Assembly (NCBI RefSeq): GCF_018860505.1
Contig: NZ_JAHKPU010000020.1
Coordinates: forward strand, 124,001-188,000
Source of the DNA: Pacificibacter marinus
Lineage (GTDB): Bacteria > Pseudomonadota > Alphaproteobacteria > Rhodobacterales > Rhodobacteraceae
DNA length: 64,000 nt
Direction of reading: 5' to 3'
This document shows positions 44,913 through 53,817 of the stretch, piece by piece (the stretch's first letter is position 1; each line of letters opens with the position of its first letter). A model generated the notes under the pieces. It had not been told where the DNA came from, did not search any database, and saw nothing but the letters and a program-made list of their open reading frames with translations. The position numbers were made by a program, and so were the translations under genes.

Positions 44913-45998
44913 ATGGGAACCATGAAGCCAACACGGCTCAACACAAATGCCGACGATGCCGTTTGCCCAGCGCATGCGACAACGGATCACCCAAAGATTC
45001 CAAAGCAAAAAATCGGAGTGCTTTTGGCAAATTTGGGCACACCTGATGCGACAGACTATTGGTCTATGCGCAAATATCTGAGTGAGTTTTTATCGGACAA
45101 GCGTGTTGTCGATTATCCTGCTTGGAAATGGCAACCAATATTGCAGGGCATCATCTTGTCCGTCCGCCCGTCAAAATCTGGCGCTGCTTATAAATCCATC
45201 TGGAACAACGAGGCAAATGAAAGTCCGCTTGCGACAATCACAAAGCAACAAACATCCGCCATTTCAGCCGCGTTAGAGTCTAAATATGGTGACGAGGTGG
45301 TGGTCGATTACTGCATGCGATATGGAAATCCATCGACCAAATCTAAGGTGGCCGAAATGGTTTCTGAAGGCTGTACAAAGATCCTGTTTTTTTCGCTTTA
45401 TCCGCAATACGCAGGAGCGACGGTCGCAACGGCAAACGATCAATTCTTTCGTGCTCTGATGGAAGAAAATTGGCAACCTGCTGTGCGCACGGTCGAGCCC
45501 TATTTTGACAAACCTGAATACATTAATGCCTTGGCGCAATCCATTGAGCGTAGCTATGCCAATGCGGCAAAAAAACCAGATATTTTAATTTGCTCATATC
45601 ATGGCTTGCCAGAGCGTTACCTAAAGGAAGGCGGCGATCCTTATCATTGCCACTGCCACAAAACGACACGATTGCTTAAAGAAAAGCTAGGTTGGGCTGA
45701 TACGGAAATCATGACAACCTTCCAATCCAAATTTGGACCCGAAGAATGGCTTCAACCCTACACGGTTGAAGAGGTTGCGCGTCAGGCAGAGGCCGGCAAC
45801 AAAAGCATCGCGGTCTGCGCGCCAGCCTTTTCCGCCGATTGCATCGAGACACTTGAAGAAATCAACGAGGAAATCAAAGAAAGCTTTGAGCACGCTGGCG
45901 GCAAAGATTTCTTGTACATTCCCTGCCTCAATGACGACGAGGCGCATATTTCAGCGCTGTGCACAGTCATAGAAACCAATCTAGCAGGCTGGGTATAG
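44913..45998 (+). CDS. hemH: Ferrochelatase
   Basis: A 361-residue enzyme inserting ferrous iron into protoporphyrin IX, the last step of haem synthesis. GVLLANLGTPDATDYWSMRK near residue 34, then DYCMRYGNPSTKSKVAEM, the catalytic-His region CSYHGLPERYLKEGGDPYHC and the Glu-rich SADCIETLEEINEEIKESFE are family hallmarks. An N-terminal extension of about 30 residues precedes the core. It ends before a bidirectional terminator shared with the convergent L,D-transpeptidase gene. Confidence 0.96.
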   Translation: MGTMKPTRLNTNADDAVCPAHATTDHPKIPKQKIGVLLANLGTPDATDYWSMRKYLSEFLSDKRVVDYPAWKWQPILQGIILSVRPSKSGAAYKSIWNNEANESPLATITKQQTSAISAALESKYGDEVVVDYCMRYGNPSTKSKVAEMVSEGCTKILFFSLYPQYAGATVATANDQFFRALMEENWQPAVRTVEPYFDKPEYINALAQSIERSYANAAKKPDILICSYHGLPERYLKEGGDPYHCHCHKTTRLLKEKLGWADTEIMTTFQSKFGPEEWLQPYTVEEVARQAEAGNKSIAVCAPAFSADCIETLEEINEEIKESFEHAGGKDFLYIPCLNDDEAHISALCTVIETNLAGWV

Positions 45999-46005
45999 GG
46001 CATAA

Positions 46006-46039
46006 AAAATGGCGGCCCCGATCGCAGGGTCGCCATTTT
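46006..46039. terminator. Bidirectional terminator between hemH and the L,D-transpeptidase
   Basis: AAAATGGCG / CGCCATTTT (46006-46014 and 46031-46039) extends inward by one G-U and three G-C pairs around an 8-base loop. A/T flanks on both sides allow action in both directions for two convergent genes. Confidence 0.85.
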
Positions 46040-46060
46040 ATAAATGTCGGTGCAATTGCG

Positions 46061-46654
46061 TTAAATCAACAAAACCTGTGCGCCGTTGCCAACAAGCCCG
46101 TACAATTCTTTGATGTGCTCGTTATACAAACCGATGCAGCCATTTGACGAACGACGGCCAATTTTGCGTGTGTCATGCGTCCCGTGAATGCGATAATAGG
46201 TCCACGACAGGTACAAAGCATGTGTGCCCAACGGATTGTCTGGGCCTGGGCCGACAAAACTTGGCCATTCAGGATTGCGAATGCGCATAGATGGCGTTGG
46301 AGCCCATGATGGACCCTCGACCTTACGGATGACAGATGTCCGGCCAAGGCGTGTGAGATCTTCGGACAATGGAACTGAAGTTGGATACAGTTTGTAAAGC
46401 GATTGATCTTCGCTCCAATAATGCAATGCTCTGGATGTCGTATCGACCAAAATCGCGCCATTGCGCGTATTGTCAAAATACGGACGCCAATCCAAAGAGC
46501 GAAAGCTCGAAATATTACGACGCACGACTTCAGAAATATCGCGCTCAACTTCTGTAGTGTTATCAGTCTGCGCCAAAGCGGGTGCAGCCACACAAGCAGT
46601 GGACACTGCAACAAAGGCGCGTCTTGAGAGTTTGGTATCGACTTTATTGGTCAT
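46061..46654 (-). CDS. L,D-transpeptidase (YkuD domain), probable Tat export
   Basis: A 197-residue envelope enzyme that makes 3-3 peptidoglycan cross-links or attaches proteins. The N-terminus LSRRAFVAVSTACVAAPALA has twin Arg before a hydrophobic stretch, suggesting Tat export, cleaved after AQ. The YkuD domain (about 65-197) ends in the catalytic segment YYRIHGTHDTRKIGRRSSNG plus CIGLYN, with His and Cys in the HxxG...SxGC pattern. ATG 46654 is preferred over 46666 as GGGG lies upstream. A second enzyme of the same family is encoded at 47368. Confidence 0.9.
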   Translation of the reverse strand: MTNKVDTKLSRRAFVAVSTACVAAPALAQTDNTTEVERDISEVVRRNISSFRSLDWRPYFDNTRNGAILVDTTSRALHYWSEDQSLYKLYPTSVPLSEDLTRLGRTSVIRKVEGPSWAPTPSMRIRNPEWPSFVGPGPDNPLGTHALYLSWTYYRIHGTHDTRKIGRRSSNGCIGLYNEHIKELYGLVGNGAQVLLI

Positions 46655-46815
46655 AATGGACCCCAAAACAGTTATTTCATAATGCCATGTATATGGCGCG
46701 ATTGTCGCAGTCGCAAATCAAACAATCATTGGCAGCGAAAACACGCGGACATGATTTGATCATACATCATTTTCAGGATAGGTGATTCTAAGATCGTATT
46801 CGGGGTACTAAAAAA

Positions 46816-47352
46816 ATGACGCGTTTCATTGTTCTGCTTCTTGTTTCTATTATCGGCCTAAGTGCGTGCGAAAGCAACACCCCCGCATTGGGACCGGACG
46901 GGAAACCGCTGCCACGTGTTTATCGGATCAGCGCTCGTGAAGAGGCCAAGGTTCAATACCGTATGCTGGATTCAATCAACGCCTTGCGCGCCGCAGCTGG
47001 CGCACCAGAAATCAAGTTGAATTCCAACCTCAACGCAGCGGCGGCCACTCATTCGCAAGACATGAAAAACCAAAATCGCCCGTGGCATTTCGGATCTGAT
47101 GGATCATCGCCCATCGATCGCGTTGCACGCTCAGGCTATATCGGCACAATGCTCGGCGAAAACATTTCGGAAACGTATGAATCCGAATTGGAAACATTGG
47201 GCGCGTGGATGGAGCAGCCAGATACACGCGAGATCATTTTGGATCGTCGCGCGACAGACCTTGGCTTTGCATGGTTCCAAGAACAAGGCGGCAAACTTTG
47301 GTGGACAATGATTTTGGGTAGCGCAGCGCCGCAGTTCGCCAGCGCCGAATAA
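46816..47352 (+). CDS. CAP-domain (SCP/PR-1-like) lipoprotein
   Basis: A 178-residue lipoprotein. The signal peptide FIVLLLVSIIGLSACESN has a lipobox LSAC, so it should be lipid-anchored on the periplasmic side. The CAP domain (about 50-170) keeps the cavity residues: His in ATHSQDMKNQNRPWHFGSDG, Glu in LGENISETYESELETLGAW, with SSPIDRVARSGY. Bacterial YkwD-type CAP proteins have unclear biochemistry; a link with the cell wall is suspected. Its position between two L,D-transpeptidase genes supports an envelope role. Confidence 0.9.
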   Translation: MTRFIVLLLVSIIGLSACESNTPALGPDGKPLPRVYRISAREEAKVQYRMLDSINALRAAAGAPEIKLNSNLNAAAATHSQDMKNQNRPWHFGSDGSSPIDRVARSGYIGTMLGENISETYESELETLGAWMEQPDTREIILDRRATDLGFAWFQEQGGKLWWTMILGSAAPQFASAE

Positions 47353-47367
47353 CACACGGCCCCCGCC

Positions 47368-47868
47368 CTAAGGATGGATGTCGATTTGCGTTCCTGTGGC
47401 AACCATCATGTAAATTTCTTCCATGTGCCTGTCCTTAACGGCAATACAGCCTGCAGTCCAATCACGCCCACGGCCTTTATGTTCACCCGCTCGGCCGTGA
47501 ATGAAAATTTCACCGCCAGGACTGCGGCCATTTGCACGCGCATAGGCGATATCACGACTGTTTGGATAAGAGATTCCAATCGAGAGATGATACTGGGACT
47601 GCGGGTTTTTACGATCAATAATGTAGCTGCCTTCAGGCGTTTTGCCATCACCTTCAAATTGCTTATGCCCCACAGGAACGCCGCCAAGGCCAACCTTGTA
47701 TTTTTTCAACACTTTGGTTCCGCTTAACAAGTACAGTCGACGCCTGCCCTTATACAGCACCACACGAGTCACGCGCGGCCCAGTATATGGTGCTAAAGTG
47801 CGTGAAAACGCGACTGTGGGGAAAAGGCTAACCGCAGCCAAGACTGCTATAAATTTGCGGCGTTCCAT
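47368..47868 (-). CDS. L,D-transpeptidase (YkuD domain), second copy
   Basis: A 166-residue exported YkuD enzyme. The signal peptide is ERRKFIAVLAAVSLFPTVAF, also with adjacent Arg residues. The domain starts with VTRVVLYKGRRRLYLLSGTK and ends in GGEIFIHGRAGEHKGRGRDW then TAGCIAVKDRHMEEIY, so the usual Ser before GlyCys is replaced by Ala (TAGC) while His and Cys stay. ATG 47868 fits the signal peptide; the frame is open upstream into the next gene but without sense. It is convergent with the CAP gene (15 bp apart). Confidence 0.88.
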   Translation of the reverse strand: MERRKFIAVLAAVSLFPTVAFSRTLAPYTGPRVTRVVLYKGRRRLYLLSGTKVLKKYKVGLGGVPVGHKQFEGDGKTPEGSYIIDRKNPQSQYHLSIGISYPNSRDIAYARANGRSPGGEIFIHGRAGEHKGRGRDWTAGCIAVKDRHMEEIYMMVATGTQIDIHP

Positions 47869-47935
47869 TATTATATCCAAACCTGTTTTCGCTGCGTATA
47901 CGCCAGCAATCACAATGCTCAAAGTAAATTCTGTG

Positions 47936-49153
47936 TCAGGTGCGACTGAATTTCGCCGCGATTTCCACGTGAGGCGACCACCTGAACTGATCCACAACAT
48001 GTAGCCAATCGATTTCGAATCCTGCCTCAACAAGCGTTTTTGCGTCTCGCCCAAATGTCACAGGGTTACAGGACACGAAACCAATCGATTGCAATTTGCT
48101 TTTGGCCAATTCACCCGTTTGCGCCAAAGCACCTGCACGCGGCGGATCGATGATTGCTGCATCAAATTTGTTCAACTCTTCCGGCAACAAAGGTTGGCGA
48201 AACAAGTCACGCGTGGCAACCGTGACGGGCTTTAATCCAGAGGCTGTTTTCCACGCTTCTGACAGGCTGTTAAGCATCACATGCTCGCCCTCAACCGCAT
48301 AAACCTCGGCAAATTCTGCCATGGGCAGAGCAAAGGTGCCGCAGCCAGAAAAGAGATCCACCACACGCTCAGCGCCAGACACGGCCTCTTTCATCAATGC
48401 AATCAAAGTCTGCTCGCCGTGGCGTGTAGCTTGCAAAAATGCACCCGGAGGCGGCACAAGGCGTGCGCGCCCAAATGACAAAAAGGGGCGGGTTTCTTGC
48501 ACAACCTCATCGCCGTTCCATGACAAGCGAATGATCCCGTACTCGCGGACAACAGCAGCCAAACTAGAGCGCAATTCCATGTCGAGTTCTTTGCCATCCA
48601 CAACAGAAACATCCAAGCCAGCGTCGGAATCCGTCACTGTAATAGCCATCTCAACACGACGTGACCCACCGATCTGAACCAAAGCCTCAAATGCAGGCAT
48701 CCCGTCCATAATTTTTTGCGTCATCAACACACAATTAGGCACGAGCACCAAAGTACCAGAGGCACGACCATGCAATCCAACCAAAACCCCTTTTTTCGTA
48801 CGTCGGCCTGCGAAGGTCGCGCGCCGACGTGATTGTCTTGGTGAAGTGAAAACACTCGAAATCGGCACATCAATGCCTTGATGCGATAAGGCTGTACGTA
48901 CAACATCAGATTTCCAACTCGCAACGAAATCGTCTGACGCATGCTGTAACGCACAACCACCGCAAGATTTAAAATGCACGCAAGGGGGTTTCACGCGATC
49001 AGGTGATGGTGTGACAATGCTTGGGCTTACCATGCGGTCGCCCGAGATGTCGCCTTCAACGATTTCACCGGGCAATGTTTTAGCTGCAAAGATTGGACCA
49101 GTCGCGATACCATCGCCGTGGTGCCCAAGTCGTGTGATTTCTATCTGTGTCAT
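47936..49153 (-). CDS. 23S rRNA/tRNA 5-methyluridine methyltransferase (RlmD/TrmA family)
   Basis: A 405-residue SAM-dependent RNA methyltransferase. A short TRAM-like N-terminus (EITRLGHHGDGIA) is followed by an iron-sulfur type Cys cluster CVHFKSCGGCALQHAS near residue 65. The catalytic domain has DLFSGCGTFALPMAEF (SAM), IIDPPRAGALAQT, and the nucleophile Cys in IGFVSCNPVTFGRDAKTLV. ATG 49153 overlaps the CCA-enzyme stop by ATGA. RlmD (U1939) is the closest named member, but alphaproteobacterial members vary in target. Confidence 0.88.
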   Translation of the reverse strand: MTQIEITRLGHHGDGIATGPIFAAKTLPGEIVEGDISGDRMVSPSIVTPSPDRVKPPCVHFKSCGGCALQHASDDFVASWKSDVVRTALSHQGIDVPISSVFTSPRQSRRRATFAGRRTKKGVLVGLHGRASGTLVLVPNCVLMTQKIMDGMPAFEALVQIGGSRRVEMAITVTDSDAGLDVSVVDGKELDMELRSSLAAVVREYGIIRLSWNGDEVVQETRPFLSFGRARLVPPPGAFLQATRHGEQTLIALMKEAVSGAERVVDLFSGCGTFALPMAEFAEVYAVEGEHVMLNSLSEAWKTASGLKPVTVATRDLFRQPLLPEELNKFDAAIIDPPRAGALAQTGELAKSKLQSIGFVSCNPVTFGRDAKTLVEAGFEIDWLHVVDQFRWSPHVEIAAKFSRT

Positions 49154-50313
49154 GTCGACTTGGTTTCCAATATTTGCATCAATTTCGCCTTGGTTAGGGC
49201 AAAACCGGACGCCAGCCAAGCATGTTGTAGCGTCTTCAACGCCGCCCCAAGTTCAGCACCAGTATATTCGGGCATTAAATCTTGGGCTCTGACTGGAAAA
49301 ACCTGCTGAGATGCAGCCAAAATTTGCGATTTTACATCGGCTTGTAATGGCTGTTCAAACACAGCCGCGCGCAATGCTGCAGTACAAAGCGCCATGTCAG
49401 CACCTTCCTCAAATGCGATCTCATAAACTGAACGCCCATGGCCCATCGCGTCTTTAAATTTCGCAAGCCGCACAGATTGCTTTTTCGACAGCTTGAGCAA
49501 AGGCCCAGCATCTTCACCGCCCAGCGCGGCAAGTCGCGCCATCGGATCGATATGGAATTCTTGTGTCACATAGGGGTAAAGCGAACGCCCAGACGCGCCC
49601 GGCAAAATGGCTTGCAGAACGCCAGCCGCCTCCATCGCGCCAATCGCCATGCTTGGATCAGGCGCAGATAAAAGTTTAATGATTTCAGATCCTACGCGTT
49701 CTTTAGACAGGCCACTCAATCCGTCTAAGTTTTCAGCACACCCTGCCAGTGCATCCGCATCAAGGCCGACATCTTCATCGCCGTACATCGCGTGAAACCT
49801 GAAAAACCGCAGAATACGCAGATAGTCCTCACGGATACGATCCTGAGGCACGCCGATGAAGCGCACCTTGCGTGCGACCAAGTCAGTTATACCGCCAAGC
49901 GGATCCAAGATTGCGCCGTTCAAATCCACATAAAGTGCATTCATCGTAAAGTCACGGCGACAAGCATCCTCTTGTAAACTGTCAGAAAACGCAACAATAG
50001 CGCGGCGCCCATCTGTGGCAACATCGCGCCGAAATGTCGTTATTTCAAAGGGTTCGCCACCCGTGATGACGGTCACCGTACCATGTTCAATCCCTGTGGG
50101 AATGGCTTTCAACCCAGCCGATTTCGCAAGCTCCATCACAGCTTCAGGCCGCATCGGCGTCGAGATGTCCAGATCGGTGACAGGCACACCCATCAAACTG
50201 TTGCGTATACAACCGCCGACAAAATAGGCCGATTGATCTGCTGATTTGAACATTTTAATAACAGTTTGAGTGGCTTCAGCTTGGAACCAATCGCATGTTT
50301 TTACCGACTTCAC
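49150..50313 (-). CDS. cca: CCA tRNA nucleotidyltransferase
   Basis: A 387-residue enzyme that adds or repairs the 3' CCA end of tRNA (or a split-activity/poly(A) polymerase relative). The nucleotidyltransferase motif is AYFVGGCIRNSLMGVPVTDL plus DIST near residue 30, followed by RRDFTMNALYVDLNGAILDP and RILRFFRFHAMYG. GTG at 50313 is chosen because it overlaps the Nudix stop as GTGA; the frame runs to 50418 inside that gene. It is second in a tight run hslO-nudix-cca-methyltransferase. Confidence 0.93.
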   Translation of the reverse strand: MKSVKTCDWFQAEATQTVIKMFKSADQSAYFVGGCIRNSLMGVPVTDLDISTPMRPEAVMELAKSAGLKAIPTGIEHGTVTVITGGEPFEITTFRRDVATDGRRAIVAFSDSLQEDACRRDFTMNALYVDLNGAILDPLGGITDLVARKVRFIGVPQDRIREDYLRILRFFRFHAMYGDEDVGLDADALAGCAENLDGLSGLSKERVGSEIIKLLSAPDPSMAIGAMEAAGVLQAILPGASGRSLYPYVTQEFHIDPMARLAALGGEDAGPLLKLSKKQSVRLAKFKDAMGHGRSVYEIAFEEGADMALCTAALRAAVFEQPLQADVKSQILAASQQVFPVRAQDLMPEYTGAELGAALKTLQHAWLASGFALTKAKLMQILETKST

Positions 50314-50909
50314 AGACTGACCTTTTGTGCGAAAGATCGCAAAACCCGCGCGGTGGCACCCCAAATATAATAGGGCCCATAGGGCACGGTATAAAACTTG
50401 CGGACCTGTCTGCGCCAAATGCGTGACTGAATTGTGTAATTCGACATATCCAAAACATGCGCCAAAGGCACTTCAAACATCTCGGACACTTCAGCCACTT
50501 CTAAACGAGGAATGAAATCTTGCGTGACCCAGCCAACCACAGGATGCATGGTATAATTCGATATAGTTTCATGGCTGGGTAACTCGCCAAGCACATCGAC
50601 GTTTTCAGGCGGAAGGCCGATTTCTTCATCAGCTTCACGTAAAGCGGCCGCAATATGTGTCGCATCGGTGGGGTCGACACGCCCACCCGGAAACGCAATT
50701 TGACCCGGATGATGTTTGATCGTTGAGGATCGTTTTGTGAGAATAAGCTGCAGACCGGAATCTCGCTCAACAATCGGCAAAAGCACACCTGCGGGCTTTA
50801 AAACAACAGCTTTTGGTCGCGCCTTAGGATTGAGATCAAAATCAGAGGACGGGCGGCCATCATGTGACAGCGCCCGTTCAATCTTCAGTCTATCAATCCG
50901 CGTCACCAT
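50310..50909 (-). CDS. CoA pyrophosphatase, Nudix family (NudL-like)
   Basis: A 199-residue Nudix hydrolase. The box is GGRVDPTDATHIAAALREAD with following EEIGLP (about residues 75-100), and the upstream LTKRSSTIKHHPGQIAFPGG segment is typical of the UPF0035 CoA-pyrophosphatase group. Such enzymes cleave CoA or acyl-CoA to phosphopantetheine and 3',5'-ADP. ATG 50909 overlaps hslO by 17 bp; an in-frame start at 50969 would overlap more. It is the middle gene of an overlapping set, directly before cca. Confidence 0.88.
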   Translation of the reverse strand: MVTRIDRLKIERALSHDGRPSSDFDLNPKARPKAVVLKPAGVLLPIVERDSGLQLILTKRSSTIKHHPGQIAFPGGRVDPTDATHIAAALREADEEIGLPPENVDVLGELPSHETISNYTMHPVVGWVTQDFIPRLEVAEVSEMFEVPLAHVLDMSNYTIQSRIWRRQVRKFYTVPYGPYYIWGATARVLRSFAQKVSL

Positions 50910-51894
50910 CGGTCTTTGCCTTTGCTTCGAACCCAAGAGTTGTTGGATCCATAACGTAATGCGCACCACAGAATTGACAATCTGCAGAAACAGTACCTTC
51001 TTCAGTTGTCATCGTGGCAATGTCTTTCGCGGAATAGATTGAAAGACTGTTACGCACACTTTTCTCGGAGCAGCTGCATCCAAAAGTGACCGGTTGTGCA
51101 TCAAACACACGGGGTTTATCCTCATGAAATAAGCGCACCAACAAATCTGTTGGTTGCACACTTGGTCCGATCAATTCTAATGGATCAACGGTATCAAGCA
51201 AGATATTAGCGCGATTCCAGTTTTCAAAGTCATCCCCATCCAAAATATCGGATGCCGTCAACAAACCCTCGTCGCTTGTGCTTTCAAGAGGTGCCGCACT
51301 TGGCGATGCTTTAGGCATTTTTTGTAACATAACACCGCCAGCACGCCATTTTTCATCGTCTCCTGCAAGCGTAGAACGACCAAAAGCCAATTCAAAACGT
51401 GTTGGAAGTTGCTCAGACTGCGCAAAATACGCCTCAGCACAACGAGATAGCGACTCAGCGGTTAGCGGCGTAATGCCTTGATAAGGTTTATTGCCCTCAC
51501 CTTGGTCGATCAAAATCGCGAAATAGCCTTTTCCAACCTGGTCATAGGCAGTGCCATTGGGGTCAAGGCGCTCCGCATCATACGACGCATATGCACGAAT
51601 ACGCGCAGGTTTGCCGTCAGCGGAGGGCGCATAATAATCGGTCGCAATAATGCGGGCAGGGCCATCGCTGCGAATTTGAATAGACAGCTTCCACCGCAAT
51701 TTGATTGTTTGACCAATCATTGCTGTCAGCAAAGCAACTTCAGCGACAAGCGCCTCGATCACTGGCGGGTAATCGTGTTGCTCGAGAACTTGCTCAAGAA
51801 CACCATCAAGGCGGGCCACACGGCCGCGCACATCTGATTGATCGAGTTGAAACGGGAGAACAGTGTCATCCCAAGCGATTTTTGATCCAAGCAT
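50893..51894 (-). CDS. hslO: Redox-regulated chaperone Hsp33
   Basis: A 333-residue holdase activated by oxidation or chlorine stress. The N-terminal core (about 1-230) includes LLTAMIGQTIKLRWKLSIQI, and the C-terminal zinc switch has the four Cys in FGCSCSEKSV and DCQFCGAHYVMDP (CxC...CxxC), intact. The length is slightly above the E. coli 292 residues because of an insertion near 200-230. A near-match to the RpoH promoter lies upstream (51933-51963). It leads the overlapping hslO-nudix-cca-methyltransferase run. Confidence 0.93.
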   Translation of the reverse strand: MLGSKIAWDDTVLPFQLDQSDVRGRVARLDGVLEQVLEQHDYPPVIEALVAEVALLTAMIGQTIKLRWKLSIQIRSDGPARIIATDYYAPSADGKPARIRAYASYDAERLDPNGTAYDQVGKGYFAILIDQGEGNKPYQGITPLTAESLSRCAEAYFAQSEQLPTRFELAFGRSTLAGDDEKWRAGGVMLQKMPKASPSAAPLESTSDEGLLTASDILDGDDFENWNRANILLDTVDPLELIGPSVQPTDLLVRLFHEDKPRVFDAQPVTFGCSCSEKSVRNSLSIYSAKDIATMTTEEGTVSADCQFCGAHYVMDPTTLGFEAKAKTDGDAD

Positions 51895-51932
51895 TTTCGG
51901 TTCCCTTGCACGTCGCAGGTTGGCATACCTTG

Positions 51933-51963
51933 TTCATATAAGGGCGGCAACCTCTGGGAAAAG
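51933..51963 (-). promoter_or_regulatory. Weak RpoH-like promoter upstream of hslO
   Basis: On the minus strand CTTT, 17 bases, then CTTATATGAA resemble CTTG-N17/18-CYTATnTnnG with two mismatches. It is 39 bp before the hslO ATG, a suitable distance, and hslO is a heat-shock gene in E. coli. Position makes it plausible; sequence alone does not prove it. Confidence 0.3.
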
Positions 51964-51971
51964 GGCTAGAT

Positions 51972-52427
51972 ATGATTCGACGCTATGGTGATCCAAAAAT
52001 AAACGGTATTTCCTATACGATGCGCCCCGGTGCATACGCTATTTTGCCTTTGAATGGCTCTTTGCTGTTGACCCATCAAGCGGCCCCTAGTCCAGAATTT
52101 CAGCTTCCGGGTGGCGGCATCGACAAGGGCGAATCCTCGATCGCAGCATTACATCGTGAAGTCATTGAGGAAACGGGCTGGCGAATTTCAAAACCACAAT
52201 TTTTACATGCCTTTCGTAGGTTCGTGTTCATGCCTGACTACAATATGTGGGCGGAAAAACTGTGTAAAATATACGTTGCGCGCCCTGTTCGACGTCTCGG
52301 AGATCCAACTGAAATTGGTCATACCGCAAAATGGGTGCCCTTTGCGCAAACGCTCGCCTGTCTTGGAAACCCAGGTGATAGAGCCGCCGTTACTCAGTAC
52401 TTGAGCCTGTATACTCAAGAAGAATAG
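51972..52427 (+). CDS. Nudix hydrolase
   Basis: A 151-residue Nudix protein. The box is GGGIDKGESSIAALHREVIE with following ETGW (about residues 46-70), preceded by HQAAPSPEFQLPGG. The later segment FVFMPDYNMWAEKLCKIYVA resembles Nudix enzymes acting on nucleoside diphosphate derivatives. The particular substrate cannot be told. It is divergent from hslO and overlaps the convergent REC-PP2C gene by 38 bp at its 3' end. Confidence 0.85.
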   Translation: MIRRYGDPKINGISYTMRPGAYAILPLNGSLLLTHQAAPSPEFQLPGGGIDKGESSIAALHREVIEETGWRISKPQFLHAFRRFVFMPDYNMWAEKLCKIYVARPVRRLGDPTEIGHTAKWVPFAQTLACLGNPGDRAAVTQYLSLYTQEE

Positions 52428-53670
52428 CTGAAATATCGTCGGGAAAGTCTTTATCATTATTGAAATTGTTCAGGTCCCAAAGCATCGTGTCAAAAAATGC
52501 GCTGCCTGTCAGGTCTGCTATATTTTCGACTAATGAGATGAATCCATCCTCTCCCAACATGCCATTGGTGCCATCAGGGCATTCAGTGACACCATCAGAC
52601 AACAAAATGATCCTTTCGCCCATGGAAATTTGGATCTCAAAATCGTCAAATATGGCCTCGGGAATCAAGCCAACAGGCAACCCGCCCTCCCCGAAGTACT
52701 CAACCGTTCCGTCTTTACGCTGAATCGCTGGATGAGGATGACCACACTGAGCCATAACAAACTTGCCATTTGTCCGATCAAAATGCCCCAAAATCATAGT
52801 AAAATAGAGATCCGTCTCCATTTCTTTCAGCATCATTGTGTTGAGTGTTTTTGCCACTTTTGCAGGTGATTTGGCGATATGCCTGCCATCTTCAGTGTGT
52901 GCGATAGCAAGGTTTTGGTCGGAGGTTGAGCCTGTCAAATAAGCCGCGAGACGTGCCGTCATCAGTGCCGAGGCAACACCATGCCCCGATACGTCTATCG
53001 AAAACACACCAAACTGATTGTCATTTATTGGAAAAAAACCAACAAGATCGCCACCAACGTGGCCGCTTGGGCGTAACAAAAGTGACACCTGAGCCGTATC
53101 AAAATCTTTGAATCGGTCTTTTACAAGCGATTGTTGCAGTTTACGCGCCTCAACAAGATCGCGATCAAGCGAATCATAAAGCCCGGAAATTTCCTGTAAT
53201 GTTGAGGTAACCAGTTCATTTTTTGCAGACAGTTCACGTTGCATGCGCAATATACGTTCACCCGCACGGATACGCGCCAAAAGTTCATCGCCAGCAACCG
53301 GTTTCGTCAAAAAATCATCTGCACCAACATCTAACCCTTCTGCCACTTCTGCCTTGTCTGACTTTGACGTCAACAAGATGAAGTATCCATAGTCTTCACG
53401 GTCTAATGATCTGAAAATACGGCAAAAATCCAGACCATTAAGTCCAGGCATCATCCAGTCAGAAACAATGAGGTCAATTTTTTCTGTTTCACAAATCATC
53501 AAAGCAGCATCCCCTGACTCTGCCTCGAACACCGTATAGCCCCATCGCCCAAGATAGGATGACAATATACGTCGCTGTGCCCGCGAGTCGTCGACAACCA
53601 ACACGTTGTTTACGACACCTCGCCCAGGGGCGGATGTAAGATATGCTTGCTTTTGTTGCGCGATTGCCAA
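52390..53670 (-). CDS. Response regulator fused to PP2C/SpoIIE-type phosphatase
   Basis: A 426-residue signalling protein. A receiver domain (about 22-140) has the acidic pair Asp27-Asp28, phospho-acceptor Asp71 in DLIVSDWMMPGLNGLDFC, and the Lys in ILLTSKSDKAEVAEGLDVGA. A coiled coil (about 145-190, with LVEARKLQQSLVK) leads to a PP2C-type domain (about 195-426) with SGHVGGDLVGFFPINDNQFG, FSIDVSGHGVASALMTARLA and IILLSDGVTECPDGTNG, retaining the metal Asp residues. Such RsbU/RssB-like proteins usually dephosphorylate an anti-anti-sigma factor. It is divergent from an Hpt gene, 147 bp apart, which may be its phospho-donor. Confidence 0.9.
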   Translation of the reverse strand: MAIAQQKQAYLTSAPGRGVVNNVLVVDDSRAQRRILSSYLGRWGYTVFEAESGDAALMICETEKIDLIVSDWMMPGLNGLDFCRIFRSLDREDYGYFILLTSKSDKAEVAEGLDVGADDFLTKPVAGDELLARIRAGERILRMQRELSAKNELVTSTLQEISGLYDSLDRDLVEARKLQQSLVKDRFKDFDTAQVSLLLRPSGHVGGDLVGFFPINDNQFGVFSIDVSGHGVASALMTARLAAYLTGSTSDQNLAIAHTEDGRHIAKSPAKVAKTLNTMMLKEMETDLYFTMILGHFDRTNGKFVMAQCGHPHPAIQRKDGTVEYFGEGGLPVGLIPEAIFDDFEIQISMGERIILLSDGVTECPDGTNGMLGEDGFISLVENIADLTGSAFFDTMLWDLNNFNNDKDFPDDISAILLEYTGSSTE

Positions 53671-53817
53671 TGACTATTCCAACCTAGATGTCGTGGTTTG
53701 CGTTACATTGGCCTGCGCAACTTAATGGTGCCTTAAATATAAAATTGATTGTAATGATTTCCAAAAGTTACGCGATTTTAAGTCTCCTGTGTAAAAGAGG
53801 CTTAAAGGAGCGCCCAG

